DNA of 64,000 nucleotides from Branchiostoma floridae (Eukaryota; Chordata; Leptocardii; Amphioxiformes; Branchiostomatidae): positions 14,009,929-14,073,928 of the forward strand of contig NC_049996.1 in assembly GCF_000003815.2 (NCBI RefSeq), given 5' to 3'. This document shows positions 57,701 through 64,000 of the stretch, piece after piece. Made by a program: the position numbers and the translations under genes. How positions within the stretch are numbered: the first letter of the stretch is position 1; each line of letters starts with the position of its first letter. A model generated the notes under the pieces. It was not told where the DNA came from. It saw only the letters and a list, made by a program, of their open reading frames with translations, and searched no databases.

Positions 57701-60700
57701 ATTGTGTTCCTCATGCGCTTGAGCTTGATGTTCATAACAAAATGTGGTATTTTTCAAAGTTACGTCAGCTACATTAGTCCTGACAGCAGCCTGATAAGCA
57801 AACAATTACAGGTCAGGTCCACTTTGAAGTTTGGAAATCATTGGGTGCGCGCCAACGCAGGAAACAAGTAGCCCTGTCCTGTTTTCCCAAACACTCAGGA
57901 ACTGAATATGTTTGCCAGCTGTAACGTATTAACATGTAGAGAATGGAGATAACATTGAACTTTGATTCAGTTTTAGATTTGTTTTTCATTTTCATTCAAG
58001 TTCATATTACCATAGGCCTTACATATAGTCCCTCCCTCTGATGTATTGGCTGGCAAATGAATCTCTCTGTTTCTTTTTTCTGTTAGTTCCCTTTCTTCCT
58101 TCATTGTTTTGAAACTGAGAAAACATTACAGGACAAAGAAATAATATCAAGACGTAGAAAACAAAAACAAGGATACTCAGAAGAATGAGCTTTGTAATTC
58201 TTCTGACAACTTCCTAAACATAAGATACATTGAAACTCAGGCCCTGAGGGTTCTCATTTGACAGCTGTGCCCTTGGTAGTGACCTTGTGATGTGGAAGTG
58301 ACCTTGAGATTCAAAACAAACTTTTACCTAACAGAAAACACCATTTAGTCAGGAAGGATGGTAAACAAATAGCTGTGTTTAGGTGTCCTTCACAATTATA
58401 TTAATGAGCGCACACAAAAGTCCTTCACTGTCACCTTAATCATGACCTTGTGGTGACCTTGGTGCAAGATCGTTTGACCTCATCTAGGTTGATTTGATTT
58501 CTTAGTTTGATTTTCTTGTAAACGCTTTCAACTTTTGATTTACCATTCCAAACACTTTGAATACAGTGTCATAAAAGGAACAACCTGTCAAAAGATCCCA
58601 AATTATGTTCCGCTTATGTTCGTCATAATTTTTTTTTTTTTTTGTTCAACTGATGTCATTTGACATCATGTCCAAAGATTGATTCTGAGCAGGGCTGTCT
58701 CACTCATTGTTGGGGAGCCCATGCTGTTGATTTTTCTAGTTGAACTAATCATATAACGTCCTCGAACTAATGAAAATAGATCTTCAACAGTTTCATGTCA
58801 TGAAGTGTTTTTGGGTGGATGGTGTCCCAACAAGCAAAGAACTAGCCTGATTAGATCTCGCTTATAGCAGTCCCCAACATAGGGAAGGGGCCAGTTTATA
58901 TAATATAGCCCCAGACAGCAGAGTTTGTGTTACACAGACTAGGAAGGAACAGGTCTTAGGGACAGTCCTGATCCCAACTGAAGTCAGCAGATAATTCGCA
59001 AACAGAAACTTTCCAAAGGTTGAAACAACAGCACATGTTGTCCTGCACTTGTCAGGTGGGAAAACCTTCTGTCAACAGTGGCAAAAGTTAATGGGGTACA
59101 AAAATCCCGCTGGGTACACCCAGATTACCTCCTGGTGAAAACAGATTAGGAAAGCAGGCCAGGATTACACAGGAGATATGTTAATCCTGTCAGAAATTAA
59201 TCCCCTTAAGGTTTGAAGTACAAGAAAACAAGTCAGTAGTTCTTTCAACACAAGCATGGATTGTCCTGATCAACATGTTGAACAAGAACTGTAAACAAGA
59301 TCGGTGTCCAACTGGACATTTATCATGCAACAGAATCCCAAAAGGCTGGAGTTCAAGGTAGTCTGCCTTCCTCTTAAACAGTCATGTAAGTTTCCATAGA
59401 GTTGAAATCATTGTGCATTTGTTGCTAGCATTATCATAAACATATACATGTGATGAAATGATAAAAAGCAAAATAGGAAAATTCTTGAAATAGAAAATCC
59501 TTTTTTAAATGTTTGGACATTGCAAAAAGTGAGCAATCTGCAATACCTAGAAAAAAGTTTCTTAAACAATATATATTGGAGGCCCTTTCAAAGATTATTC
59601 TTCTGTACCTTTCTGTACTACTTTAGTGGACATACATTTGTACATTGTGTTCCTTTCCCTAATCTGTAGCGGAAGGAAGAGGCAACGAGGCATTCTAACA
59701 TGTTTAACCTCAAATTACCGGACTGTAAAGTGGACTGGTCAGATCTCTCATACCTATCTTCAGAACAAGTCAGGGGAGACAAGAATCATAGCTAAAAAGA
59801 TGCTCATAAGTCATGTTTTCTCAATGTGGTTCCTTTCAAGTTGAAACGTTTTCAATGACAAAAATGTGAAATAAAAATAAAACCATGCTAATTTCTTTAA
59901 GCATCTTAGGCTTTCTACATTTTGTTCAATTTTATAAAACTTTCATTTTTATTGCACTACTAATACTACTTACGTTACATGTACTACTAGTATGTTTCCA
60001 ATGCTTATGTTCAACCGTCAAGCTCAACTACATGTATTAGCAAAAACAAAGTGACTAAAAAGTGTATATGAGCCCCTTCCCCAACTTGTCAACTGATTTA
60101 CCCCCAAGTCCTGACCAGTAAATCCCCTCCCCCTAACAGTAAATGATCTACCGTGACTAATCGTGATGGTGACGCCGCTACCCTACCCCACATATCGTGT
60201 CTGTGCTATCTGTGAGTAGACAGGAAATGGAGTTCTCTTCGGAACTTGTGGAGAAGAGAACTACCGTGACTAATGGCATGTTTAGGCAGACAGGGGATAC
60301 TTCTTGCTTGAGGCCACTAATTAACCAGGAATGAACCACAATTACAAACCGCTGTCTGCTGGTTCTAGTTGATTTATCTCACAGATTAACAGGAGTGATC
60401 AAGTAATGATTGTCTGTACTTCTGTACTGGGTGGGGGCACTTTCTTTTCAATTCAAAATGAGAACATATAATATTCTGATTATTACCTTCAGTAACACTT
60501 GAATGTTTTTGGTAGCAGTTCTTTGTATGTACATTATATGTATGTTTGTATGTGGTTTATCAGCATAACTAAGAAGTTATTGACGGAATGTCATGAAATT
60601 TTACATGTGGTTACATGTAGGTCATGTCCTATCAAAGAAAATGATCAGATTTTGGGCCCCCCAGTGGCTTTCCTTGGTACTGAAGCAGAGCGTCCAGTTT

Positions 60701-61911
60701 TGATCTGACTGTGTTTAACCATCTTTTTTTCTGTGGAAGTTTGTGTTGCATATTTTGTAACTCCAGAAATAAGTGTTTTTGTTGTTTTTATATGAGTAAA
60801 GTGACTCTTTGCAGTTTTGAAACAAAGCTAGAATTATCTGTGCATTTGATAATTTGGTGTATTTTTCTTAAAGCAAAAATTTCCCCACTTTTCACCACAG
60901 GTTGGTTTGCTGGACTGTGGCCCTCTCGGCTCCGTCCCGATGACCCCTGAGGTCGAGAAGGACATCGAGGTTGCCCGCTGCGGAGCGCTGGCTCTCTGGA
61001 GCTGCAGTAAGAGCACTAAGAACAAGCAGGCCATCCGTAAGGCTGGGGGCATCCCACTGCTGGCACGGCTACTCAAGTCTTCACACGAGAACATGCTCAT
61101 ACCGGTCGTGGGGACTCTACAGGAGTGTGCCTCTGAGGTAAGGGGTGAAAAAAAGTTCTGAAGTAGTTATAGGAACTTTTCTAACTTTCCAGACCTGTAG
61201 AATATAAACTTGGAAACACTTATAATCTACATGCGCTGATACCGGTCGTGGGGACTCTGAGGTACGGGTAGAAAAAAGTTCTGAAGTAGTTATAGGAACT
61301 TTCCTAATAAGACCTGTGTGTTTGTAAAATATAAACTTGGAAACACTTTTAATCTACGTGCTTATACCGGTCGTGGGGACTCCACAGAATGAGGTTCGTC
61401 TTTGTACCAACAGTTTTTTAAGAGAGAGTACTGAAAACATTTTATTCTCCTGAAAGGTCTATGCTCTAGGCTGGCTAATAAACGCTTCACAAGTCTCTTC
61501 AATGTCTCTTCCAGTTATAATTTATATGCAATGTACAATGTATATCATATGCCCATATCATATGGTCTTCATTATACAGTGAACTGTACGATACTTTGTC
61601 GATTTCTTTGCTCCAAAATTTGGACATTTCTTTGCATTAGCAGGATTCAATAAATAATGTTCTTTATTTAAGACTTTTAAAGCATATTTCTCCTCAAGAC
61701 GCCTGTGGTCATTTCATGTTTCAAACCATGAAAAATATGTATCATCAAATTAAAGTTTACCATGATTGTGCATATGAATATTCTGATATTGCCTTCACAG
61801 CAAAGTTACCGGCTGGCCATCCGGACAGAAGGAATGATAGAGGACCTGGTGACCAACCTGCGTAGTGAGAACCAGGTGCTCCAGATGCACTGTGCCTCCG
61901 CCATCTTCAAG
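48489..61911 (+). CDS. ODAD2: ARMC4 / ODAD2, outer dynein arm docking complex subunit, 3' incomplete
   Basis: Thirteen exons with GT-AG introns and fully consistent phases give 729 codons; the human protein has about 1040, so the last ARM repeats lie beyond the window. Residues 1-320 form the conserved N-terminal region (start [35 protein letters not shown]). Residues 324-480 are a charged, disordered linker, more variable than in vertebrates, ending in the acidic [12 protein letters not shown] stretch. From about 480 on come armadillo repeats, nearly identical to vertebrates ([49 protein letters not shown]). In vertebrates ARMC4 docks outer dynein arms on axonemal doublets of motile cilia, and loss causes primary ciliary dyskinesia. 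An X-box lies at the 5' end. Many exon edges are tandemly duplicated (listed separately). Confidence 0.93.
49274..49440 (+). CDS. ODAD2: ARMC4 exon 2
   Basis: 167 bases between a CTCTGCAG acceptor and a GAAG|GTGGGA donor, phase 2 to 1. It encodes [20 protein letters not shown] and [17 protein letters not shown]. Confidence 0.9.
49852..50059 (+). CDS. ODAD2: ARMC4 exon 3
   Basis: 208 bases, TTTTTAG acceptor, CAAA|GTAAGG donor, phase 1 to 2. It encodes [16 protein letters not shown] and [10 protein letters not shown]. Its 3' half is duplicated downstream. Confidence 0.92.
50105..50750 (+). pseudogene. Partial copy of ARMC4 exon 3 split by a transposon
   Basis: 50,105-50,190 and 50,716-50,750 together repeat the 3' part of exon 3 including the donor (CAAA|GTAAGG). 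Against exon 3 I count five synonymous changes and one conservative change (Met to Ile), so the reading frame would be open without the insertion. There is no acceptor, and a 525-bp element sits in the middle. It is a tandem duplicate, now broken, or a misplaced haplotype fragment. Confidence 0.8.
50191..50715. mobile_element. 525-bp MITE with TTAA target duplication
   Basis: Terminal inverted repeats start AGGGGCATTCCACTCCA at both ends and extend to about 35 bases with about 4 mismatches. TTAA flanks it at 50,187-50,190 and 50,716-50,719. The uninterrupted exon sequence (CTGCTCAACATG in exon 3) shows the pre-insertion state, so the boundaries are exact. TTAA duplications are typical of piggyBac-type elements. 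There is no transposase; the small frame at 50,364-50,600 is not recognisable. Confidence 0.85.
51228..51333 (+). repeat. Tandem duplication of the exon 4 acceptor region
   Basis: GGTGTTGAAGGGTTAA occurs at 51,228 and 51,292 (offset 64). Both copies run into an acceptor-like end, GTGTATCATAG then GTGTCCCACAG. Only the second is followed by exon 4. Confidence 0.75.
51334..51443 (+). CDS. ODAD2: ARMC4 exon 4
   Basis: 110 bases, CCCACAG acceptor, TTCAG|GTAAGA donor, phase 2 to 1. It encodes [19 protein letters not shown] and [11 protein letters not shown]. Confidence 0.9.
51837..52058 (+). repeat. Exon 5 acceptor array: 50-bp minisatellite with decoy splice sites
   Basis: The first bases of exon 5 (ACTATGAGTTTAACAATGG) and the acceptor before them are repeated at 51,890, 51,940, 51,990 and, as the real exon, 52,040, exactly 50 bases apart. 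A diverged first unit at 51,837 lacks AG. Each upstream unit has CTTCCACAG, CTCTTCAG or CTCCTCAG, and if used would read DYEFNNGTD or similar and then TGA (for example 51,916-51,918). Confidence 0.9.
52040..52176 (+). CDS. ODAD2: ARMC4 exon 5
   Basis: 137 bases, CTCCACAG acceptor, CGGG|GTAAGG donor, phase 1 to 0. It encodes [19 protein letters not shown] and the GVYING end. Both edges are tandemly duplicated. Confidence 0.93.
52132..52435 (+). repeat. Duplication of exon 5 end and donor side of intron 5
   Basis: CTGCTGTCTGTG occurs at 52,132 (exon) and 52,288 (intron), offset 156. The shared part continues through GGCTTTCTGTTCA and AGAGTTTGTGTTAAAGTTCA. In the second copy the donor GGGGTAAGG has decayed to a form without GTAAG. 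Confidence 0.8.
52436..52975 (+). other. ARMC4 intron 5, remainder
   Basis: Nothing recognised; AT-rich intron. Confidence 0.4.
52984..53235 (+). repeat. Duplication in front of exon 6
   Basis: Two diverged copies, each with an ATAGAATTAT..AATGCTG block (52,984 and about 53,110) and a later TTTTAGCACA..AAGGATTTAT..AGTTTTCT block. The second copy ends at the exon 6 acceptor; the first has TTTTCCGAAGG at that place and no AG. Confidence 0.65.
53236..53355 (+). CDS. ODAD2: ARMC4 exon 6
   Basis: 120 bases, TTCGTAG acceptor, ACAG|GTAAAG donor, phase 0 both sides. It encodes [20 protein letters not shown] and NIAKQ. Confidence 0.9.
53624..54083 (+). repeat. Duplication including the exon 7 acceptor
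   Basis: GTATTGTACAGCAAAACAAA occurs at about 53,630 and 53,905. Both copies end in a CTACCAA..GATGAAAT..TGACAG acceptor, first at about 53,878 (followed by GATTGCAAG) and second at 54,083 (followed by exon 7). The first acceptor thus is a potential decoy. Confidence 0.75.
54084..54334 (+). CDS. ODAD2: ARMC4 exon 7 (charged linker)
   Basis: 251 bases, CTGACAG acceptor, AAAAA|GTGGGT donor, phase 0 to 2. Lys/Glu/Asp-rich sequence such as [15 protein letters not shown], ending [11 protein letters not shown]. It corresponds to the variable linker of vertebrate ARMC4. Confidence 0.88.
54545..54631 (+). CDS. ODAD2: ARMC4 exon 8 (charged linker)
   Basis: 87 bases, GTTGCAG acceptor, TACA|GTAAGT donor, phase 2 on both sides. 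It encodes EEKDQIREG and a lysine-rich segment. Confidence 0.85.
54675..55121 (+). mobile_element. hAT-like MITE with 8-bp target duplication, copy 2
   Basis: 431-bp element (54,683-55,113) nearly identical to the copy at 18,676, starting TAGCGCTGGGTATCGGTAC and ending GTACCGGTACCCAGCCCTA. The exact repeat CATACTAC flanks it (54,675-54,682 and 55,114-55,121). It sits in ARMC4 intron 8, only 43 bases after the exon 8 donor. Confidence 0.88.
55122..55556 (+). other. ARMC4 intron 8, remainder
   Basis: Contains a 72-codon minus-strand frame (55,322-55,540) of protein-like composition but no recognised domain. Otherwise nothing. Confidence 0.35.
55559..55757 (+). repeat. Duplicated start of exon 9 (119-bp unit)
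   Basis: The acceptor plus about 77 bases of exon 9 are present at 55,559 and again at 55,678. The exonic parts differ at three positions, all synonymous (CGT/CGC, TCG/TCA, GCT/GCC). The 119-base offset is not a multiple of three: use of the first acceptor with read-through gives a stop at 55,683-55,685. Confidence 0.88.
55678..55852 (+). CDS. ODAD2: ARMC4 exon 9 (acidic linker to first ARM)
   Basis: 175 bases, CTCACACAG acceptor, CAAG|GTACAG donor, phase 2 to 0. It encodes the Ser/Glu-rich stretch and [16 protein letters not shown], which is almost invariant in vertebrates. The second of two tandem acceptors is taken as the productive one because it keeps the frame. Confidence 0.9.
55818..56036 (+). 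repeat. Duplicated exon 9 end with donor
   Basis: ACTGGCAGATCCAGA occurs at 55,818 in exon 9 and at 55,993 in intron 9. The second copy has a small deletion but keeps GAAGGTACAGA, a second donor-like site. Confidence 0.75.
55865..55983. mobile_element. ~119-bp fold-back element in intron 9
   Basis: The ends are ATAAAATAC and GTATTTTAT. A strong inner stem pairs CCAGCCCTTCTGTGGGT with ACCCACAGGAGGGCTGG around GGCCAAAGGCC. It lies between exon 9 and the duplicated exon 9 end, so it may have been inserted after or during the duplication. Confidence 0.55.
56424..56570 (+). CDS. ODAD2: ARMC4 exon 10 (ARM)
   Basis: 147 bases, TCCCACAG acceptor, CAAG|GTGGGA donor, phase 0 both sides. It encodes [19 protein letters not shown] and [14 protein letters not shown], an armadillo repeat. 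Confidence 0.93.
57029..57238 (+). CDS. ODAD2: ARMC4 exon 11 (ARM)
   Basis: 210 bases, TTTTACAG acceptor, ACTG|GTGAGT donor, phase 0 both sides. It encodes [27 protein letters not shown] and [13 protein letters not shown]; about one and a half ARM repeats. Confidence 0.93.
57239..60900 (+). other. ARMC4 intron 11 (3.7 kb)
   Basis: The longest complete intron of the gene in this window. A poly-T run lies near 58,630. The short motif CTACCGTGACTAAT recurs at about 60,150 and 60,261. No further exon fits: exons 11 and 12 are contiguous in the protein. Confidence 0.6.
60901..61137 (+). CDS. ODAD2: ARMC4 exon 12 (ARM)
   Basis: 237 bases, CACCACAG acceptor, TGAG|GTAAGG donor, phase 0 both sides. 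It encodes [20 protein letters not shown] and [19 protein letters not shown], almost identical to vertebrates. Confidence 0.93.
61101..61400 (+). repeat. Three copies of exon 12 end plus donor-side intron
   Basis: ACCGGTCGTGGGGACTC occurs at 61,101 (exon 12), 61,241 and 61,366. Copies 1 and 2 continue through AAAAAAGTTCTGAAGTAGTT and AATATAAACTTGGAAACACT. The second copy lost 16 exonic bases but kept GAG|GTACGG; the third keeps GAG|GTTCGT. Confidence 0.88.
61801..61911 (+). CDS. ODAD2: ARMC4 exon 13 (ARM)
   Basis: 111 bases, CTTCACAG acceptor, CAAG|GTAAGA donor, phase 0 both sides. It encodes [19 protein letters not shown] and MHCASAIFK; the protein continues in later exons outside the window. 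Confidence 0.92.
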
Positions 61912-64000
61912 GTAAGAAAGAATCTTAGATCCTTAGTTGCCTCAAATGGTCCAGTGGCTAGAACAGCCTTCAATTTTAGGTATTTCTGGCTAGATGTTGA
62001 ATCCCAAGAAAACGTTCTTCACACATACACAGCATTTTTTGCTCTGGCGTAAATAGACATTTGGTTGGAGAGATAAAAGGCAGTGGAAGGAGAGGGATCC
62101 AGGATTCGGCCTTGTAATATTGTGCTCTAGACAACATTACTTACTGCCCAAACAGCCTCAAAATGGCCTTTTAATATTATGCATACAAATAGCTTGTTGA
62201 GTGAATGTGGCCACATACAGATCATGACATTGTTGTATCCATTGTTCTTTAGATCATGACATTGTTCTTTGGTGTTAATCTTAAAGACAAAATGTACATG
62301 GACATCTACCATTCCATGCATGACAACACCTGTTCTCTTATTGCACCTGGATAGCAAATGAAAAACAAAGGCAGTTGTCACCTGTTGACTTATACCTAAA
62401 GCTAATGCACGCATGTTCTTCCCATGACATGTCTGTTTTGTGTTGTGTGTTTTGGACATGCCACATCCATGTAGTCATAGACACGCTTATAACAGCCATG
62501 ATGGCACATTCCATCCTCCCCCCCCCTCTTCATCGCATGATATGGTCTGCATGTTGGAGTGGCCCAAAGGCAACAACAGAGAAGAGTACTTCAAGCACCG
62601 TAGACGACTCTGTCTCTGAAAACACAATGTTAACTGCTGCGTTCTGTTGTGTGAGTCGTCCCAAGTGGATGACAGAATGGTCTGTTTGCTTTCGTGGGAA
62701 AGCGGCGCTTCACAGTGACTCGAGAGTCATTGTTTTCCCCTCGGAACGGCAGCTTTTGGTAGGGATGTCTCCTCTCCTGTTGTGAGGGATTCCCTGTTCA
62801 AGGATCTTGACACCTCACTTGGGATTTGTGCTCCTCCCATAGTGTTAGTGCAATGACACTCATGATACAAGTGGTGCACAGTGTGGCTGTTGTTAAGCGG
62901 ACAGGTCTAACCATTGAACTGTCTCTCAGGCAAAGACCAATGTCCAAATTTACAGTCTGTCTTTCTGTTACCTTACACAAAAAGTCAAACAGGCTTACGT
63001 ACTTTCCCCTGTGTCATAATGGGTCTGACAATGCCGGTGTTAGACATTCAAGTACAACAGGACAATACAAAATGAATCAAGCCAATGGATAAAGTTCTGT
63101 GTTACTGTATATCATGTTAATTCTGCAATAAAAAAGAAATGAAAGGAAAGGAAAGTCCCATCCCCAACAGCATTATTTGATTGGGTATTATTATATCATC
63201 TGCATCTTCACAGCGAGCTTCGCTATACAATGAAAATGTGTTCATATACATCAAATCTTTAACCTTTTTTACACTTACATGTAGTTTGCCAACATACCTG
63301 AACAAAATTGAATTACATAGCAACAGTTTTTGATTACTGAAGGTTGAATGAAATAAACATGAAGATCAAGTTCAAAGTGATATCCCCCTTCACACCCCGT
63401 CAACTCTATTGGACAAGCCCTTTCATCCAAATGAAGGGATTCCTTCAATTTCAAGTTCAAAGCTGCCTGGGTGTTTTCGGGTCATTTCCACAAAACTATG
63501 AGGAAGCAAAACCTTCCTCAGACATCTGAAGAACCATCTGTGTTCAATAAGTACCATGTTTAAAATATGGATATTAAAAAACTTTTAAAAACTTTCCAGT
63601 TTAGTTCATTACCAACTATTTGTTGCCTCAAAAGTTTTGTTAAAAATTAGCCACCATAATGGAAAGGATAAACTATTGAATGGTCAAAATTTCCTTGAAT
63701 GGACTTGAATAAGAAGGAGCTGAAATTCTATCATATAAGAAGGAGCTGAAATTCTATCATATAATCATATTTCAGACAGTTACATCTAATAGTGATAAAA
63801 AAAGTTGTATTTGGTTCATTCTTAATTTCTTCTGATAAAACAACATGTTTTCAAATATGGAAGATGTTTTTCGAGTTCACGCCTTTATTTGATATTTCCA
63901 TTGCATGACTTGGAGTTCATCCAAACCTCTGTTAGCCAGGCCTGGGCCTCATCTTTGCCACAGTGTGTGTGTGCGTATAATTACCCGCCTTTTACACAGC
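61912..64000 (+). other. ARMC4 intron 13, running off the window
   Basis: I searched for the next ARM exon and saw none, so the intron is longer than 2.0 kb. Short frames up to 136 codons (62,375-62,785) match nothing. A 27-base tandem echo (ATCATGACATTGTTSTWT) lies at about 62,220-62,270. Confidence 0.5.
63711..63762. repeat. Two perfect 26-bp tandem repeats
   Basis: The unit AAGAAGGAGCTGAAATTCTA plus TCATAT is present twice without change at an offset of 26. Confidence 0.9.

Overview
The window looks like nuclear DNA of an amphioxus (Branchiostoma-like chordate). Evidence seen here: introns with GT-AG junctions, AT-rich introns around GC-rich exons, vertebrate-like exons at high protein similarity, many small non-autonomous DNA transposons, SINE and LINE tails, and very frequent short tandem duplications. 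Species assignment is inference; there is nothing prokaryotic in the window.

Layout. Positions 1-21.1 kb are a gene-poor stretch with repeats and mobile-element relics but no coding exon I can recognise. From 32,412 down to 21,100 on the minus strand lie four exons of a vasopressin/oxytocin-type (vasotocin) G-protein-coupled receptor, covering the N-terminus to TM6; the TM7 exon was not found. From 32.6 to 43.3 kb is intergenic DNA with a 5S-rRNA-like SINE, a LINE relic, a hAT-type MITE and microsatellites. From 46,454 down to 43,595 (minus) is a complete four-exon PM20D1-like M20 peptidase gene of 512 codons, with a probable 5' untranslated exon near 47.2-47.3 kb. Divergently, from about 47.8 kb to the right edge (plus), is the ARMC4/ODAD2 gene (outer dynein arm docking component): 13 coding exons are resolved, 729 codons, all with matching splice phases, and the gene continues beyond the window.

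How it fits together. The three genes have unrelated roles: a neuropeptide receptor, a secreted N-acyl amino acid enzyme and a motile-cilium protein. PM20D1 and ARMC4 are head to head. The ARMC4 start region carries a TCTCGCGAGA promoter element and an RFX-type X-box, which fits a cilia gene.

Most unusual signal. Many ARMC4 exon edges (exons 3, 4, 5, 6, 7, 9 and 12) are accompanied by tandem duplications that include the splice junction. They produce decoy acceptors or donors, several followed at once by an in-frame stop. One duplicated exon piece is split by a 525-bp transposon with TTAA target duplication. PM20D1 shows the same behaviour at two places. I recall that junction-spanning minisatellites have been reported in amphioxus, so the class may not be new, but the density here deserves a look. 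Three copies of a hAT-like MITE with 8-bp target duplications and a 124-bp fold-back element with 9-bp duplications are also well supported by sequence.
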